Assembly: GCA_018239675.1 (NCBI GenBank)
Contig: JAFEGX010000043.1
Coordinates: 1 to 53,531, forward strand
DNA from: Verrucomicrobiota bacterium
GTDB taxonomy: Bacteria; Verrucomicrobiota; Verrucomicrobiia; Opitutales; Opitutaceae
Direction: 5' to 3'
DNA: 53,531 nucleotides
The position numbers and the translations under genes were made by a program. Below are positions 43,204 to 50,606 of this stretch, in pieces (position 1 is the first letter of the stretch; each line of letters starts with the position of its first letter). A model generated the notes under the pieces. It was not told the origin of the DNA. It saw nothing but the letters and a program-made list of their open reading frames with translations, and ran no database searches.

Positions 43204-44937
43204 TCAAAAGAGCCGGCCGGCACCCATCAGGTAGTGCTCCACGATGGGCCCGACGGCGAGGGCGGGGAGGAAGGTGAGCGCGCCGACCAGCAGGACGGTG
43301 CCGATCAGGAGCACCACAAACGTTGGTCCCTCGGTGCGGAAGGTGCCGGCGCTGGCGGGGACCAGCCGCTTGGCGGCGAAATTTCCGGCGAGGGCCAGCA
43401 GGGGCACGATCATCAGGAAACGGCCGACGAGCATGGCGAGGGCGAGGGTCACGTCGTAGTGCGGGTCGCCATCGGCGGGACTGGCGGTGAGCCCGGCGAA
43501 GGCGCTGCCGTTGTTGCCGACGGCGGAGCTGTAGGCGTAGAGGATTTCGCTGAAGCCATGGGGCCCCGCATTGTTGAGCCCGGCGCGGCCCCAGTCGGTG
43601 CGGGCGGCCCAGGCCGTGCCGCCGAGGATGGTGGCGGCGAGCACCATGAGCACCAGCATCACGAGCTTCACATCATAGGCCTCGATCTTTTTGCCGAGGT
43701 ATTCGGGGGTCCGTCCGACCATGAGGCCGGCGATGAACACGGCGAGGACCACGAATACCAGCATGCCGTAAAGCCCGGCGCCGACGCCGCCGAAGATGAC
43801 CTCGCCGGTCTCGATGTTGAACAGCGGGACCAACCCCCCCAGCGGCGTGAACGAGTCGTGCATCGCGTTGACGGCGCCGCAGGAGGCGTCGGTGGTGATG
43901 GTGGCGAACAGCGCGGAGTTGAAGATCCCGAAGCGGACTTCCTTGCCCTCGAGATTGCCGTCCGCGGCCACGAGGCCGAGCCGCTGGTGGATCGGATTGC
44001 CCGCCGCCTCGGCGTGCCATGTGACGAGCACGCCGGCGAGGAACAGGAGAAACATCGCGGCCCAGACCGCCCAGCCGTGACGCTGGTTTTTCACCACCCG
44101 GCCGAGATAGTAGGTGAGGGCGCTCGGCAGGGCGAAGATCGCGAGCATCTGCACCAGATTCGAAAGCGGGGTTGGGTTCTCGTACGGATGGGAGGCATTG
44201 GCGTTGGTGAAGCCGCCGCCGTTGGTGCCGAGCATCTTGATCGCGACCTGGGAGGCCATCGGTCCCTGCGCGATTTTCGGGGCGCCGGCGGTCCCGGCGG
44301 CGAGCGGCCGGACGGCGACGTACGGCTGGAAATTCTGGATGGTCCCCTGGGCGACCAGAAACAGGGCGAGCACGACGCTGAGCGGGGCCAGCACGTAGTA
44401 GGTGACCCGCACGAGGTCGGCCCAGAAGTTGCCAATCGTCCGGACGGAGTGGCGGGCGAGTCCTCGCACCAGGGCGGCCGCGACCGCGATGCCGGCCGCT
44501 GCCGACGTGAAATTGTGGATCGTCAGGGCCACCATCTGGGAGAAATACGAGAGCGTCGTCTCGCCGCTGTAGCTCTGCCAGTTCGTGTTGGTGGCGAAGC
44601 TCACCGCGGTATTGAACGCGAGGTGGGGCGGCAGCCCGGGCAGGTGCTGGGGATTGAGGGGCAGCCGGCCCTGACCGCGCAGCAGAAGGTAGGTGAGGAC
44701 CAGCCCCACGAGGCTGAACGCCAGGAGCGAAATCGTGTAGCCGAACCAGTCCTGCTCCCGGTCGGCCTCAATGCCGCAAAGGCGGTAGGTGGCGCGCTCG
44801 AGCGGACCCACGATCGGGTCGAGCCAGGTGCGGCCGCGTTCGAGCACCTGGCTGAGGTAGAGGCCGAGCGGCTTGGTGAGCAGCAGCAGCACCCCGCAAA
44901 ACAAGGCGAGCTGGAGCCAGTCGAGGGGAGCGTTCAT
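43204..44937 (-). CDS. kdpA: KdpA, potassium-translocating channel-like subunit
   Basis: A 577-aa membrane subunit with about ten helices and four selectivity-filter-type loops, seen as NTNWQSYSGETTLSYFSQM, MLGTNGGGFTNANASHP, SCGAVNAMHDSFTPLGG and VGNNGSAFAGLTAS. These match KdpA closely. The start codon directly abuts the stop codon of kdpF (no gap), so translation is probably coupled. Confidence 0.97.
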   Translation of the reverse strand: MNAPLDWLQLALFCGVLLLLTKPLGLYLSQVLERGRTWLDPIVGPLERATYRLCGIEADREQDWFGYTISLLAFSLVGLVLTYLLLRGQGRLPLNPQHLPGLPPHLAFNTAVSFATNTNWQSYSGETTLSYFSQMVALTIHNFTSAAAGIAVAAALVRGLARHSVRTIGNFWADLVRVTYYVLAPLSVVLALFLVAQGTIQNFQPYVAVRPLAAGTAGAPKIAQGPMASQVAIKMLGTNGGGFTNANASHPYENPTPLSNLVQMLAIFALPSALTYYLGRVVKNQRHGWAVWAAMFLLFLAGVLVTWHAEAAGNPIHQRLGLVAADGNLEGKEVRFGIFNSALFATITTDASCGAVNAMHDSFTPLGGLVPLFNIETGEVIFGGVGAGLYGMLVFVVLAVFIAGLMVGRTPEYLGKKIEAYDVKLVMLVLMVLAATILGGTAWAARTDWGRAGLNNAGPHGFSEILYAYSSAVGNNGSAFAGLTASPADGDPHYDVTLALAMLVGRFLMIVPLLALAGNFAAKRLVPASAGTFRTEGPTFVVLLIGTVLLVGALTFLPALAVGPIVEHYLMGAGRLF

Positions 44938-45021
44938 CTAGAATTTCTCCGGACGAACGACCGCCGCGACCAGGTAGGCCAGGGCAGCGACCGCGAGGAG
45001 GAGGATCAGCCAGGATTCCAT
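44938..45021 (-). CDS. kdpF: KdpF, 27-aa single-helix stabilising subunit
   Basis: A short gene found by reading the gap upstream of kdpA: it encodes MESWLILLLAVAALAYLVAA and then VVRPEKF. One membrane helix with the family ending (L/V)xRPExF is exactly the KdpF pattern (27-29 aa in other bacteria). KdpF stabilises the KdpABC complex in the membrane. The stop codon TAG touches the kdpA ATG. Confidence 0.9.
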   Translation of the reverse strand: MESWLILLLAVAALAYLVAAVVRPEKF

Positions 45022-45032
45022 GGCGCAGGAGA

Positions 45033-45122
45033 TCAGCGGAGCCGGTCGCAGAGCCGGGCGTAGCCGACCGCGAGGACGAAGAAGGCGAGGGTGAGGACGG
45101 CGAGGGCCAGGTCGGTGTTCAC
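45033..45122 (-). CDS. 29-aa single-helix membrane ORF at the head of the kdp operon
   Basis: Read from a GTG at 45122 it encodes MNTDLALAVLTLAFFVLAVG followed by YARLCDRLR: one hydrophobic helix and a positively charged end. It lies 11 bp before kdpF in the same direction. Longer in-frame starts exist, including an ATG that would give 49 aa, but the upstream residues are Pro/Arg-rich and look non-coding. It is not KdpF, since the RPExF ending is absent. It may be a second small Kdp subunit or a leader peptide. Short unnamed ORFs at this place occur in other kdp operons as far as I recall; this should be checked. Confidence 0.55.
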   Translation of the reverse strand: MNTDLALAVLTLAFFVLAVGYARLCDRLR

Positions 45123-45257
45123 GCCGGCCAGTATCGCACCCTCCCGGACCGGCCGCCTAATCAAGCGGGGCGGCCTGGGCATCAAGAAAACGTCAAGCTG
45201 GCGCGGGGCCGGACCGATTATGCTCTCCATTTTCCACGGGCCCGGTCACCGTGGGCC
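45123..45257. promoter_or_regulatory. Divergent control region between the kdp operon and the helicase gene
   Basis: Two copies of ATCAAG lie 21 bp apart (45160-45165 and 45181-45186), two helical turns, and could be part of a KdpE-binding region; this is a guess. A TTGACG hexamer on the minus strand (about 45196-45191) may be a -35 box. On the plus side an inverted repeat CCACGG/CCGTGG (45234-45239 with 45249-45254) ends 3 bp before the helicase ATG and would sit on its ribosome-binding region. Confidence 0.35.
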
Positions 45258-47030
45258 ATGGAAAAACGGCGCTTCAACGAGCTCGGGCTCTCGGACGAGA
45301 TCCTCAAGGCGGTCGACAAGCTGGGGTTTGAGGAAGCCTCGCCCATCCAGACGGCGGTGATCCCGGTCATCCTCGCCGGGCGCGACGTCGTCGGCCAGTC
45401 GTCCACGGGCTCCGGCAAGACCGCGGCCTTCGCCATCCCGGCGATCGAGCGCGTGGACCCGAAGCGCCGGGCCGTGCAGGTGCTGATCCTGTGCCCGACC
45501 CGGGAGCTGGCGGTGCAGGTGGCGGAGGAGGCGGGCAAGCTGGCGCTGTTCAAGCGCGGCGTGGCCGGCGTGCCGATCTACGGCGGGCAGAGCTACGAGC
45601 GGCAGTTCCGCGCGCTCGCGGCGGGCGTGCAGATCGTGATCGGCACCCCGGGCCGGGTGATGGACCACATGGCGCGCGGCACGTTGAAGCTCGACCAGCT
45701 GAAGCTCGTGATCCTCGACGAGACCGACCGCATGCTCGACATGGGCTTCCGCGATGACATCGAGCAGATCCTCGGCCAGGTGCCGGCGGAGCGGCAGCTG
45801 CTGTTCTTCTCGGCGACGATCCCGCGGGCCATCCAGGACCTGATCGGCCGGTACGCGCGGGACCCGGCGTGGATCAAGATCGACGCGGTGGCGCAGAATG
45901 CGCCGCAGGTGGAGCAGACCTACTTCGAGGTGGACCGCCGCTCAAAGCTCGAGGCGCTGACGCGCCTCATCGACGTGCACGACTTCCGCTACGGCATCAT
46001 TTTCTGCAGCACCAAGGTCATGGTCGACGACCTCGACGAGCACCTGCATGCGCGGGGCTACCTGACGGACCGGCTGCACGGCGACATCTCGCAGGCGCAG
46101 CGGGACCGCGTGATGGAGAAATTCCGCCGGCGGGCGTTCGAGTTCCTGGTCGCGACGGACGTCGCGGCGCGCGGGCTGGATGTCGACGACCTCGAGGTCG
46201 TCTTCAACTACGACCTGCCGAACGACGCGGAGGACTACACCCACCGCATCGGCCGCACCGGCCGGGCGGGACGGAAGGGGCAGGCGTTCACCTTCGTTTC
46301 GGGCCAGGAGATCTACAAGCTGCAGAGCATGGTGCGGTGGGCGCGCCTCGACATCCGGCGCGGGAAGATCCCGTCGCTGGACGAAGTCGAGGAGGCGCGG
46401 ACGAACGTGTTCTTCGAGAAAATCCGCGCCACGCTCGACGCCAAGGAGTTCAGGGCGCATGACCGGATGATCGACCGGCTGCTCGACCAGGGTTACGCGA
46501 GCACCGACATCTGCTCGGCGCTGATCCATCTGCTGCAGGGAGCCGCCGCCGGCAAGGGACCGGCCAAGGCGCTGGCGAAGCCCGCGCCGGGCGCCGCGCC
46601 AGCCGTGCCGGTTGCCGTGAAGCCCCGTCCGGGCTGGGCCAAGAAGCAGCCGGCCCCGCCGGCGCCCGAGGGCGTCGTGGCACCGCCCTCGGACTACTCG
46701 GTTCCGCCGTTCGGCAACCGCGGCGGCGAGGACGAACCGCGGCCCGCTCGCGCCAAGTACCAGCGCGCGCCGCGCACGGGCCGCGAGCCCGGGATGGCGA
46801 CGATCTTCCTGAACGTGGGCCGGCGGGAGGAGATCACGCCCGCCGACGTTGTCGGCAAGATCGCCGGTGTCACCCGGCTGCCGGCGACGGCCGTCGGAGC
46901 GATCGACATCCACGAACGCCATACGCTGGCCGACGTGAAGGAGACCGAGGTGGAGTTCATCGTGAAAAAACTCACCGGCATCAAGATGAAGGGCGTCGCG
47001 CTGGAGCCGATGAAGGTCGGGACGGAATAG
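45258..47030 (+). CDS. DEAD-box-type ATP-dependent RNA helicase with DETD motif and DbpA RNA-binding domain
   Basis: A 590-aa helicase. Core motifs: Q-motif region FNELGLSDEIL...ASPIQ, motif I SSTGSGKT, motif Ia PTREL, motif II DETD (154-157; most members have DEAD), motif III SAT (FFSATIP), motif V VAARGLD and motif VI HRIGRTGRAG. A Pro/Ala-rich linker spans about 430-510. The C terminus (about 512-585, MATIFLNVGRREEITPADV to VEFIVKKLTGIKMKGV) is a DbpA-type RNA-binding domain, which in DbpA recognises 23S rRNA hairpin 92. The likely role is ribosome assembly or mRNA remodelling. A hairpin lies against the start codon. Confidence 0.94.
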   Translation: MEKRRFNELGLSDEILKAVDKLGFEEASPIQTAVIPVILAGRDVVGQSSTGSGKTAAFAIPAIERVDPKRRAVQVLILCPTRELAVQVAEEAGKLALFKRGVAGVPIYGGQSYERQFRALAAGVQIVIGTPGRVMDHMARGTLKLDQLKLVILDETDRMLDMGFRDDIEQILGQVPAERQLLFFSATIPRAIQDLIGRYARDPAWIKIDAVAQNAPQVEQTYFEVDRRSKLEALTRLIDVHDFRYGIIFCSTKVMVDDLDEHLHARGYLTDRLHGDISQAQRDRVMEKFRRRAFEFLVATDVAARGLDVDDLEVVFNYDLPNDAEDYTHRIGRTGRAGRKGQAFTFVSGQEIYKLQSMVRWARLDIRRGKIPSLDEVEEARTNVFFEKIRATLDAKEFRAHDRMIDRLLDQGYASTDICSALIHLLQGAAAGKGPAKALAKPAPGAAPAVPVAVKPRPGWAKKQPAPPAPEGVVAPPSDYSVPPFGNRGGEDEPRPARAKYQRAPRTGREPGMATIFLNVGRREEITPADVVGKIAGVTRLPATAVGAIDIHERHTLADVKETEVEFIVKKLTGIKMKGVALEPMKVGTE

Positions 47031-47191
47031 AATTGCGGATTGCGGATCGCGGATTTGCGCATTCCGGATTTTGGATTCCGGAATCCGGATTCAGAAGGCC
47101 GGAGCCGGTCAGAGTTACAGCATTTCCGTTGACCACCGCCGAAGGTGAATAGGGTGATTGACGAATCCGCAATTCGCGATCCGCGATTCAG
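47031..47191. repeat. Heptamer arrays, RATYGCG class joined to a GGATTCC class, upstream of the HNH gene
   Basis: The left arm (47031-47094) begins 1 bp after the helicase stop with RATYGCG words (AATTGCG, GATTGCG, GATCGCG) and then passes into GGATTCC-type words. The right arm (47163-47191) is an inverted RATYGCG array. The 68-nt spacer holds TTGACC (about 47135) that might serve as a -35 box for the HNH gene; no good -10 is seen. Confidence 0.85.
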
Positions 47192-47248
47192 AAACTCGCG
47201 CCGGTCCTTGACAGTGCGCGGCCGCCAGCGGTATCCCCTTGGCCCCGT

Positions 47249-47866
47249 ATGGAGGCAGCGCTCGATCAACCGGTGCTGGTGTTGAACCGCCTGTGGCAGG
47301 CGGTGAACGTCATCGGCGCGCGCCGCGCCTTCGCCCTCCTGGCCCGCGGCCACGCCCACGTGGTGCATCACTACGAGGAGGACTTCCGCACGTTCAGCAT
47401 GCTGGACTGGATCGACTTCTCGGTCCACAACCCGCCGATCGAGGAGGTCGAGACCGTGCACACCCCGACCCGCACGATCCGCCTGCCGCGGGTGATCCTG
47501 CTGACCTTTTTTGACAAGCTCCCGTGCAAGGAGCTCAAGCTCACCCGCAACAACGTCTTCGAGCGCGACCGCAACACCTGCCAGTATTGCGCGAAGCCGA
47601 TGCCGCGCGAGCAGCTCAACCTCGACCACGTGATTCCGCGCGATTACGGCGGGAAGACCACCTGGGAGAACATCGTCTGCTCGTGCATCAAGTGTAACTC
47701 AAAGAAGGCAAACCGCCTGCCCCACGAGGCACACATGCGTCTGATCCGGAAGCCCGTCCGGCCGAAGTGGCGCCCGGTCATCTCCCTCGTCCTCGGCAAC
47801 CAGCACCGCGAAATGTGGAAGGACTTCCTCGACCTCGCGTACTGGAACGTCGAGCTGGATGAATGA
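47249..47866 (+). CDS. Stand-alone HNH endonuclease
   Basis: A 205-aa protein with the HNH/zinc-finger nuclease core at about 108-160: NTCQYCAKPMPREQLNLDHVIPRDYGG, then TWENIVCSCIKCNSKKANRLP. The paired CxxC knuckles and the catalytic His in LDHVIPR are intact. The N-terminal half (VLVLNRLWQAVNVIGARRAFALLARGHAHVV) is typical of a widely conserved single-copy HNH family of unknown role. It is probably a housekeeping or repair enzyme rather than a homing nuclease, since nothing mobile surrounds it apart from the heptamer arrays. Confidence 0.9.
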   Translation: MEAALDQPVLVLNRLWQAVNVIGARRAFALLARGHAHVVHHYEEDFRTFSMLDWIDFSVHNPPIEEVETVHTPTRTIRLPRVILLTFFDKLPCKELKLTRNNVFERDRNTCQYCAKPMPREQLNLDHVIPRDYGGKTTWENIVCSCIKCNSKKANRLPHEAHMRLIRKPVRPKWRPVISLVLGNQHREMWKDFLDLAYWNVELDE

Positions 47867-47972
47867 TTTGAACCGGTGGCCGGTAGACCGTTGACGGTGG
47901 GCGGTTGACGGCGGCGAGGGGCCACAGTGACTGCCCGTCCTCACGGCGTCGAGACTGACGCCGGCGCGCGGG

Positions 47973-48179
47973 TCACTTGCCGGAGAACTTCTGGCGGATG
48001 ATCATCCAGATCGCCGCAATCACGATCAGGTCGCCGGTCAGGAGGAAAAGCCGGATGGGCAGCGGGAACCGGCGCAGCACAAAGAGCGTGGCGATCGCGC
48101 TCAGGCTGATGATCAGGAGGATGAACGTCAGCGAGGACTTCTGCTGGGCGACTTTGCCGGATTCAGGATCGGAAGACAT
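47973..48179 (-). CDS. Small two-helix membrane protein
   Basis: A 68-aa protein from the ATG at 48179: polar N terminus (MSSDPESGKVAQQKSS), helix 1 about 18-36 (LTFILLIISLSAIATLFVL), an RRFPLPIR loop, helix 2 about 46-61 (LLTGDLIVIAAIWMII) and an RQKFSGK tail. I do not recognise a family. It lies alone between two inverted heptamer arrays, with a third array just upstream of its start, so it may belong to a cassette. Confidence 0.65.
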   Translation of the reverse strand: MSSDPESGKVAQQKSSLTFILLIISLSAIATLFVLRRFPLPIRLFLLTGDLIVIAAIWMIIRQKFSGK

Positions 48180-48185
48180 TTGAGG

Positions 48186-48213
48186 AAGTGACGAGTGCCG
48201 AGGGACGAGTGAC
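48186..48213 (+). repeat. Heptamer array, GAGTGAC class
   Basis: Four 7-bp words in phase (AAGTGAC, GAGTGCC, GAGGGAC and GAGTGAC), 7 bp upstream of the start of the small membrane protein gene. No inverted partner of the same class was found in the window. Confidence 0.65.
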
Positions 48214-48334
48214 AAGGGGGATGCTAGCAGGACCAAGTTGGATGGCTTAGGACGGCCCACCGTTTACCGCTTTCCGCTCACCGTCCACCGCCTTCTGTCC
48301 GCCGGCGACCGCCCACTGTCCACCGTCCACCGGT

Positions 48335-50083
48335 TCATCCGGCAACGACAGGCAGCGTGACCCGCATGGTGGTGCCGCCGGGGCCGGTGGCGATGAGGAC
48401 GATGTCGCCGTGGTGGGCCTGCAGGATGCGCTTGGCGATGGCAAGGCCGAGTCCGGTGCCGTCGGGGCGGCTGGAGAAGAAAGAATCGAAAATCCGGCCG
48501 CGGACGGCCTCGGGAATGCCGGTGCCGGTGTCGGCGAGGTCGAGGATCGCGGTGCGGTCCGGGCCGGGGGCGAGCGTGAGGGAAATGGCGCCGCCCTCGG
48601 GCATCGCCTGCGTGGCGTTCAGCAGGAGATTGAGCAGGACCTGCTGGAGCTGGCCCTTGTTGGCCTCGACCACGAGCGGGGCGGCCGGGGGATCGTAGCG
48701 CAGCACAATCTTGGCCTGGGCGAGCTTGGGGCGCACGAGGACCAGCGTGTCGGCGACGATGTCGGTCAGCGCCCAGCGCGAGTGCAGGCTCGAGGGGGCC
48801 TTGGCGAAGTTGAGGACCCGCGTGACGATGGCCTCGAGCTGGTCAAGTTTCTCGCGGATGACCCGCACGTCGGTGCTGCGCGGGTCGGACGGCGGAAAAT
48901 CGAGGCCGAGCCCGCCGTGGAGGAGCTTGAGGACGGTGAGCGGATTCCGGATCTCGTGCGCGATCTCGGCGGCGAGGAGGCCGAGGGTGGTGAGTTGCTC
49001 CTGCTTGCGAAGCGTCTCCTCGCTCTGGAAGACCCGGGTGTAGAGCCGGGCGTTCTGGAGGGCCACGGCGCCGAGGCTGGCAAGCGTCGCGCAGACGCGC
49101 TTCTCGTCATTGTCGAAGCGGTGCGGCCGGTCGGTGAACACCGCGAGCACCCCGAGCACCTCGCCCTCGAAGAGGAGCGGGGTGAGCAGCGCGGCGTGCA
49201 GTCCCGCGTCGCGCGGGAGGTCCGCCACGCTGGCGAAGCCGGGCGAACACACGTCGGCAAACTCGACCTGGCGCTTGGTGTGCAGGGCGGCCGCGGCAAA
49301 GCTCACGGCGGTCGGCTGCTCGCCGCCGGGGAGGGGAGGATGGCCGGCAGCGTCATATGCGCCGAACCGCACGAGGTCGCGGGGCGCGTCGTGGAGGTAC
49401 AGCGCGCAGGCGCTCGCCTGCAGCATCCGGCGCGTGTCGCGCGTCAGGGTGTCGAGCAGCTCCTGCGACTCGAGCTTGGCCACGAGCGACTGGCCGGTGG
49501 TGAGGAGGGTCTCGAGCTGCCGGGCCTTGGCCTGGAGGGCCTGCCGGCGCCAGAGGTGCTGGATCACGATGGTGGCCTCGAGGGTGAGCCGTTCGAGCAG
49601 GCCGAGGTCGGCGGGATGAAAGTGCCCGACGCGGTCGCTCTCGAGGTCGATGACACCGAGGACCATCTCGCCCTCGCACATTGGGGCGGCCATCTCGCAG
49701 CGGGCGGCCGGGCGGACGGCGATGTAGCGCGGCTCGATGGCGACGTCGGGAACGAGGAGCGGCCGGGCGTTGAGGACGCACCAGCCGGTGACGCCGTGGC
49801 CGAGCTTCAGGCCGCTGGGCCCGGTTTCGTCGGGCAGCCCGACCTGGACCTCGACCTCGAGCCGTCCCGAGTGCGGGTTGACAAGGGCGATGGACCCCGC
49901 GTCGGCGCCGAAGGTGGCGACGAGTTCATCGAGCATGGCCCGGAGCGCGGCGCGCGAGTCGTCCAGCCGCCCGGCGACGGAGGTGAGGCGGTAGAGCGCG
50001 GGCAACAGGCGGGAATCTTCCAATTGCGGATCGCGGGTTGCGGATCGCGGATTTTCGGAAGGCGGTGGCAGGCTCGGTTCCAC
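48335..50083 (-). CDS. Soluble GAF-domain sensor histidine kinase
   Basis: A 582-aa kinase without membrane helices. Two GAF-type domains cover about 30-170 and 195-345. The dimerisation/phosphoacceptor box is EIAHEIRNPLTVLKLLHGGL (about 374), and the ATPase boxes are LLNLLLNATQAMPEGG, LADTGTGIPE and GTGLGLAIAKRIL. The start is uncertain: codons 9-20 of the chosen frame are encoded by a RATYGCG heptamer array (50022-50056), so the true start may be the TTG at 50023, just inside the array, giving a product that begins with LEDSRLLPALYRL. No response regulator is adjacent; glnD lies upstream on the same strand. It may feed an NtrC-like regulator elsewhere. Confidence 0.88.
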   Translation of the reverse strand: MEPSLPPPSENPRSATRDPQLEDSRLLPALYRLTSVAGRLDDSRAALRAMLDELVATFGADAGSIALVNPHSGRLEVEVQVGLPDETGPSGLKLGHGVTGWCVLNARPLLVPDVAIEPRYIAVRPAARCEMAAPMCEGEMVLGVIDLESDRVGHFHPADLGLLERLTLEATIVIQHLWRRQALQAKARQLETLLTTGQSLVAKLESQELLDTLTRDTRRMLQASACALYLHDAPRDLVRFGAYDAAGHPPLPGGEQPTAVSFAAAALHTKRQVEFADVCSPGFASVADLPRDAGLHAALLTPLLFEGEVLGVLAVFTDRPHRFDNDEKRVCATLASLGAVALQNARLYTRVFQSEETLRKQEQLTTLGLLAAEIAHEIRNPLTVLKLLHGGLGLDFPPSDPRSTDVRVIREKLDQLEAIVTRVLNFAKAPSSLHSRWALTDIVADTLVLVRPKLAQAKIVLRYDPPAAPLVVEANKGQLQQVLLNLLLNATQAMPEGGAISLTLAPGPDRTAILDLADTGTGIPEAVRGRIFDSFFSSRPDGTGLGLAIAKRILQAHHGDIVLIATGPGGTTMRVTLPVVAG

Positions 50084-50606
50084 GGCCGGACAATTATGGC
50101 CCGCCGGACGGTTAGCCAGAATTTCGTTGGGGCCGGGGGTGGCGTGCCGTAGATTGCGAGCGTCGTGCCGTGGCGATGGAAGCGACGGTCATGGCCAGAA
50201 TCTCCTGGCCCTCTTTGATTAATGGGCCAAGCGGCTCGGACTTGATCCGGTCGGATTCAATGAGGAGTTCCATCCATAGCAGGGACTCATGGGTTTCCTC
50301 CTCGACGATGCCCATCTTGGCAATGAAGTCGGCCGGGGACTTGGCTCGCGCCGCCGCCCGATAATTTGCCGCCACCGATGTTCCTGATCGCAAAAGCTGC
50401 AGCCCCATGGTCCGAGCCACCGAATCGCGCGGCAACGAATCCACGACCCGGATGACCCGGAGGGAATACTGCTTGGTGCGCTGCCGAAATTCCACCGGCG
50501 TCATTCTCTGCAGCCTAACGATCTACCAAAACGATCAACCGCCAACCGGGTCACATCATCGGGCTGTGGCCGTTCAATCCGCAATTCGCGATCCGCGATC
50601 CGCAAT
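50022..50606. mobile_element. Putative cassette: inverted RATYGCG heptamer arrays enclosing a four-helix-bundle gene
   Basis: The left arm (50022-50056) and inverted right arm (50576-50606) are RATYGCG arrays of four to five words. Both have GATT facing inward and (A)ATTGCG facing outward. They enclose the gene at 50112-50504. The right arm touches the glnD stop codon and the left arm runs into the 5' end of the histidine kinase gene, as if a unit of about 585 bp had been inserted between them. Mobility is inferred from layout only; no target-site duplication is evident. Confidence 0.45.
50112..50504 (-). CDS. Four-helix-bundle protein (S23/23S rRNA intervening-sequence protein family)
   Basis: A 130-aa protein. 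The family signature LLRSGTSVAANYRAAARAKSPADFIAKMGIVEEETHES followed by WMELLIES (about 38-84) is clear. Members occur inside 23S rRNA intervening sequences in some bacteria and as stand-alone genes in many others; Avd of diversity-generating retroelements has the same fold. No reverse transcriptase or template repeat is present, so this is not a retroelement. The last 20 residues are Arg/Ser-rich and atypical. It is bracketed by inverted heptamer arrays. Confidence 0.9.
   Translation of the reverse strand: MTPVEFRQRTKQYSLRVIRVVDSLPRDSVARTMGLQLLRSGTSVAANYRAAARAKSPADFIAKMGIVEEETHESLLWMELLIESDRIKSEPLGPLIKEGQEILAMTVASIATARRSQSTARHPRPQRNSG

Larger units (their letters stand above)
47870..48336. 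repeat. Heptamer-array pair, TGGACGG class, enclosing a small membrane-protein gene
   Basis: The left arm (47870-47911) has six 7-bp words starting with GAACCGG and continuing with TNGRCGG types. The right arm (48253-48336) is inverted and has twelve words in perfect phase (CCGTCCA type on the plus strand). Both outer ends are the same GAACCGG word. The right arm ends within the stop codon of the histidine kinase gene and the left arm starts 3 bp after the HNH stop. Confidence 0.85.

Noticed and set aside
41107..45063. A 1318-codon open frame on the plus strand across kdpC, kdpB and kdpA
   Set aside because: It is antisense to three clearly recognised genes; its translation is Gly/Arg/Glu/His-rich low-complexity without family motifs, as expected from third-position GC in the opposite frame.
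47249..47866. HNH protein as a homing endonuclease moving the heptamer arrays
   Set aside because: It matches a widespread stand-alone HNH family, lies outside the array pairs on both sides, and most array loci have no HNH gene.
50112..50504. Four-helix-bundle gene as the Avd part of a diversity-generating retroelement
   Set aside because: No reverse transcriptase, no template/variable repeat and no C-type-lectin-like target gene are nearby.
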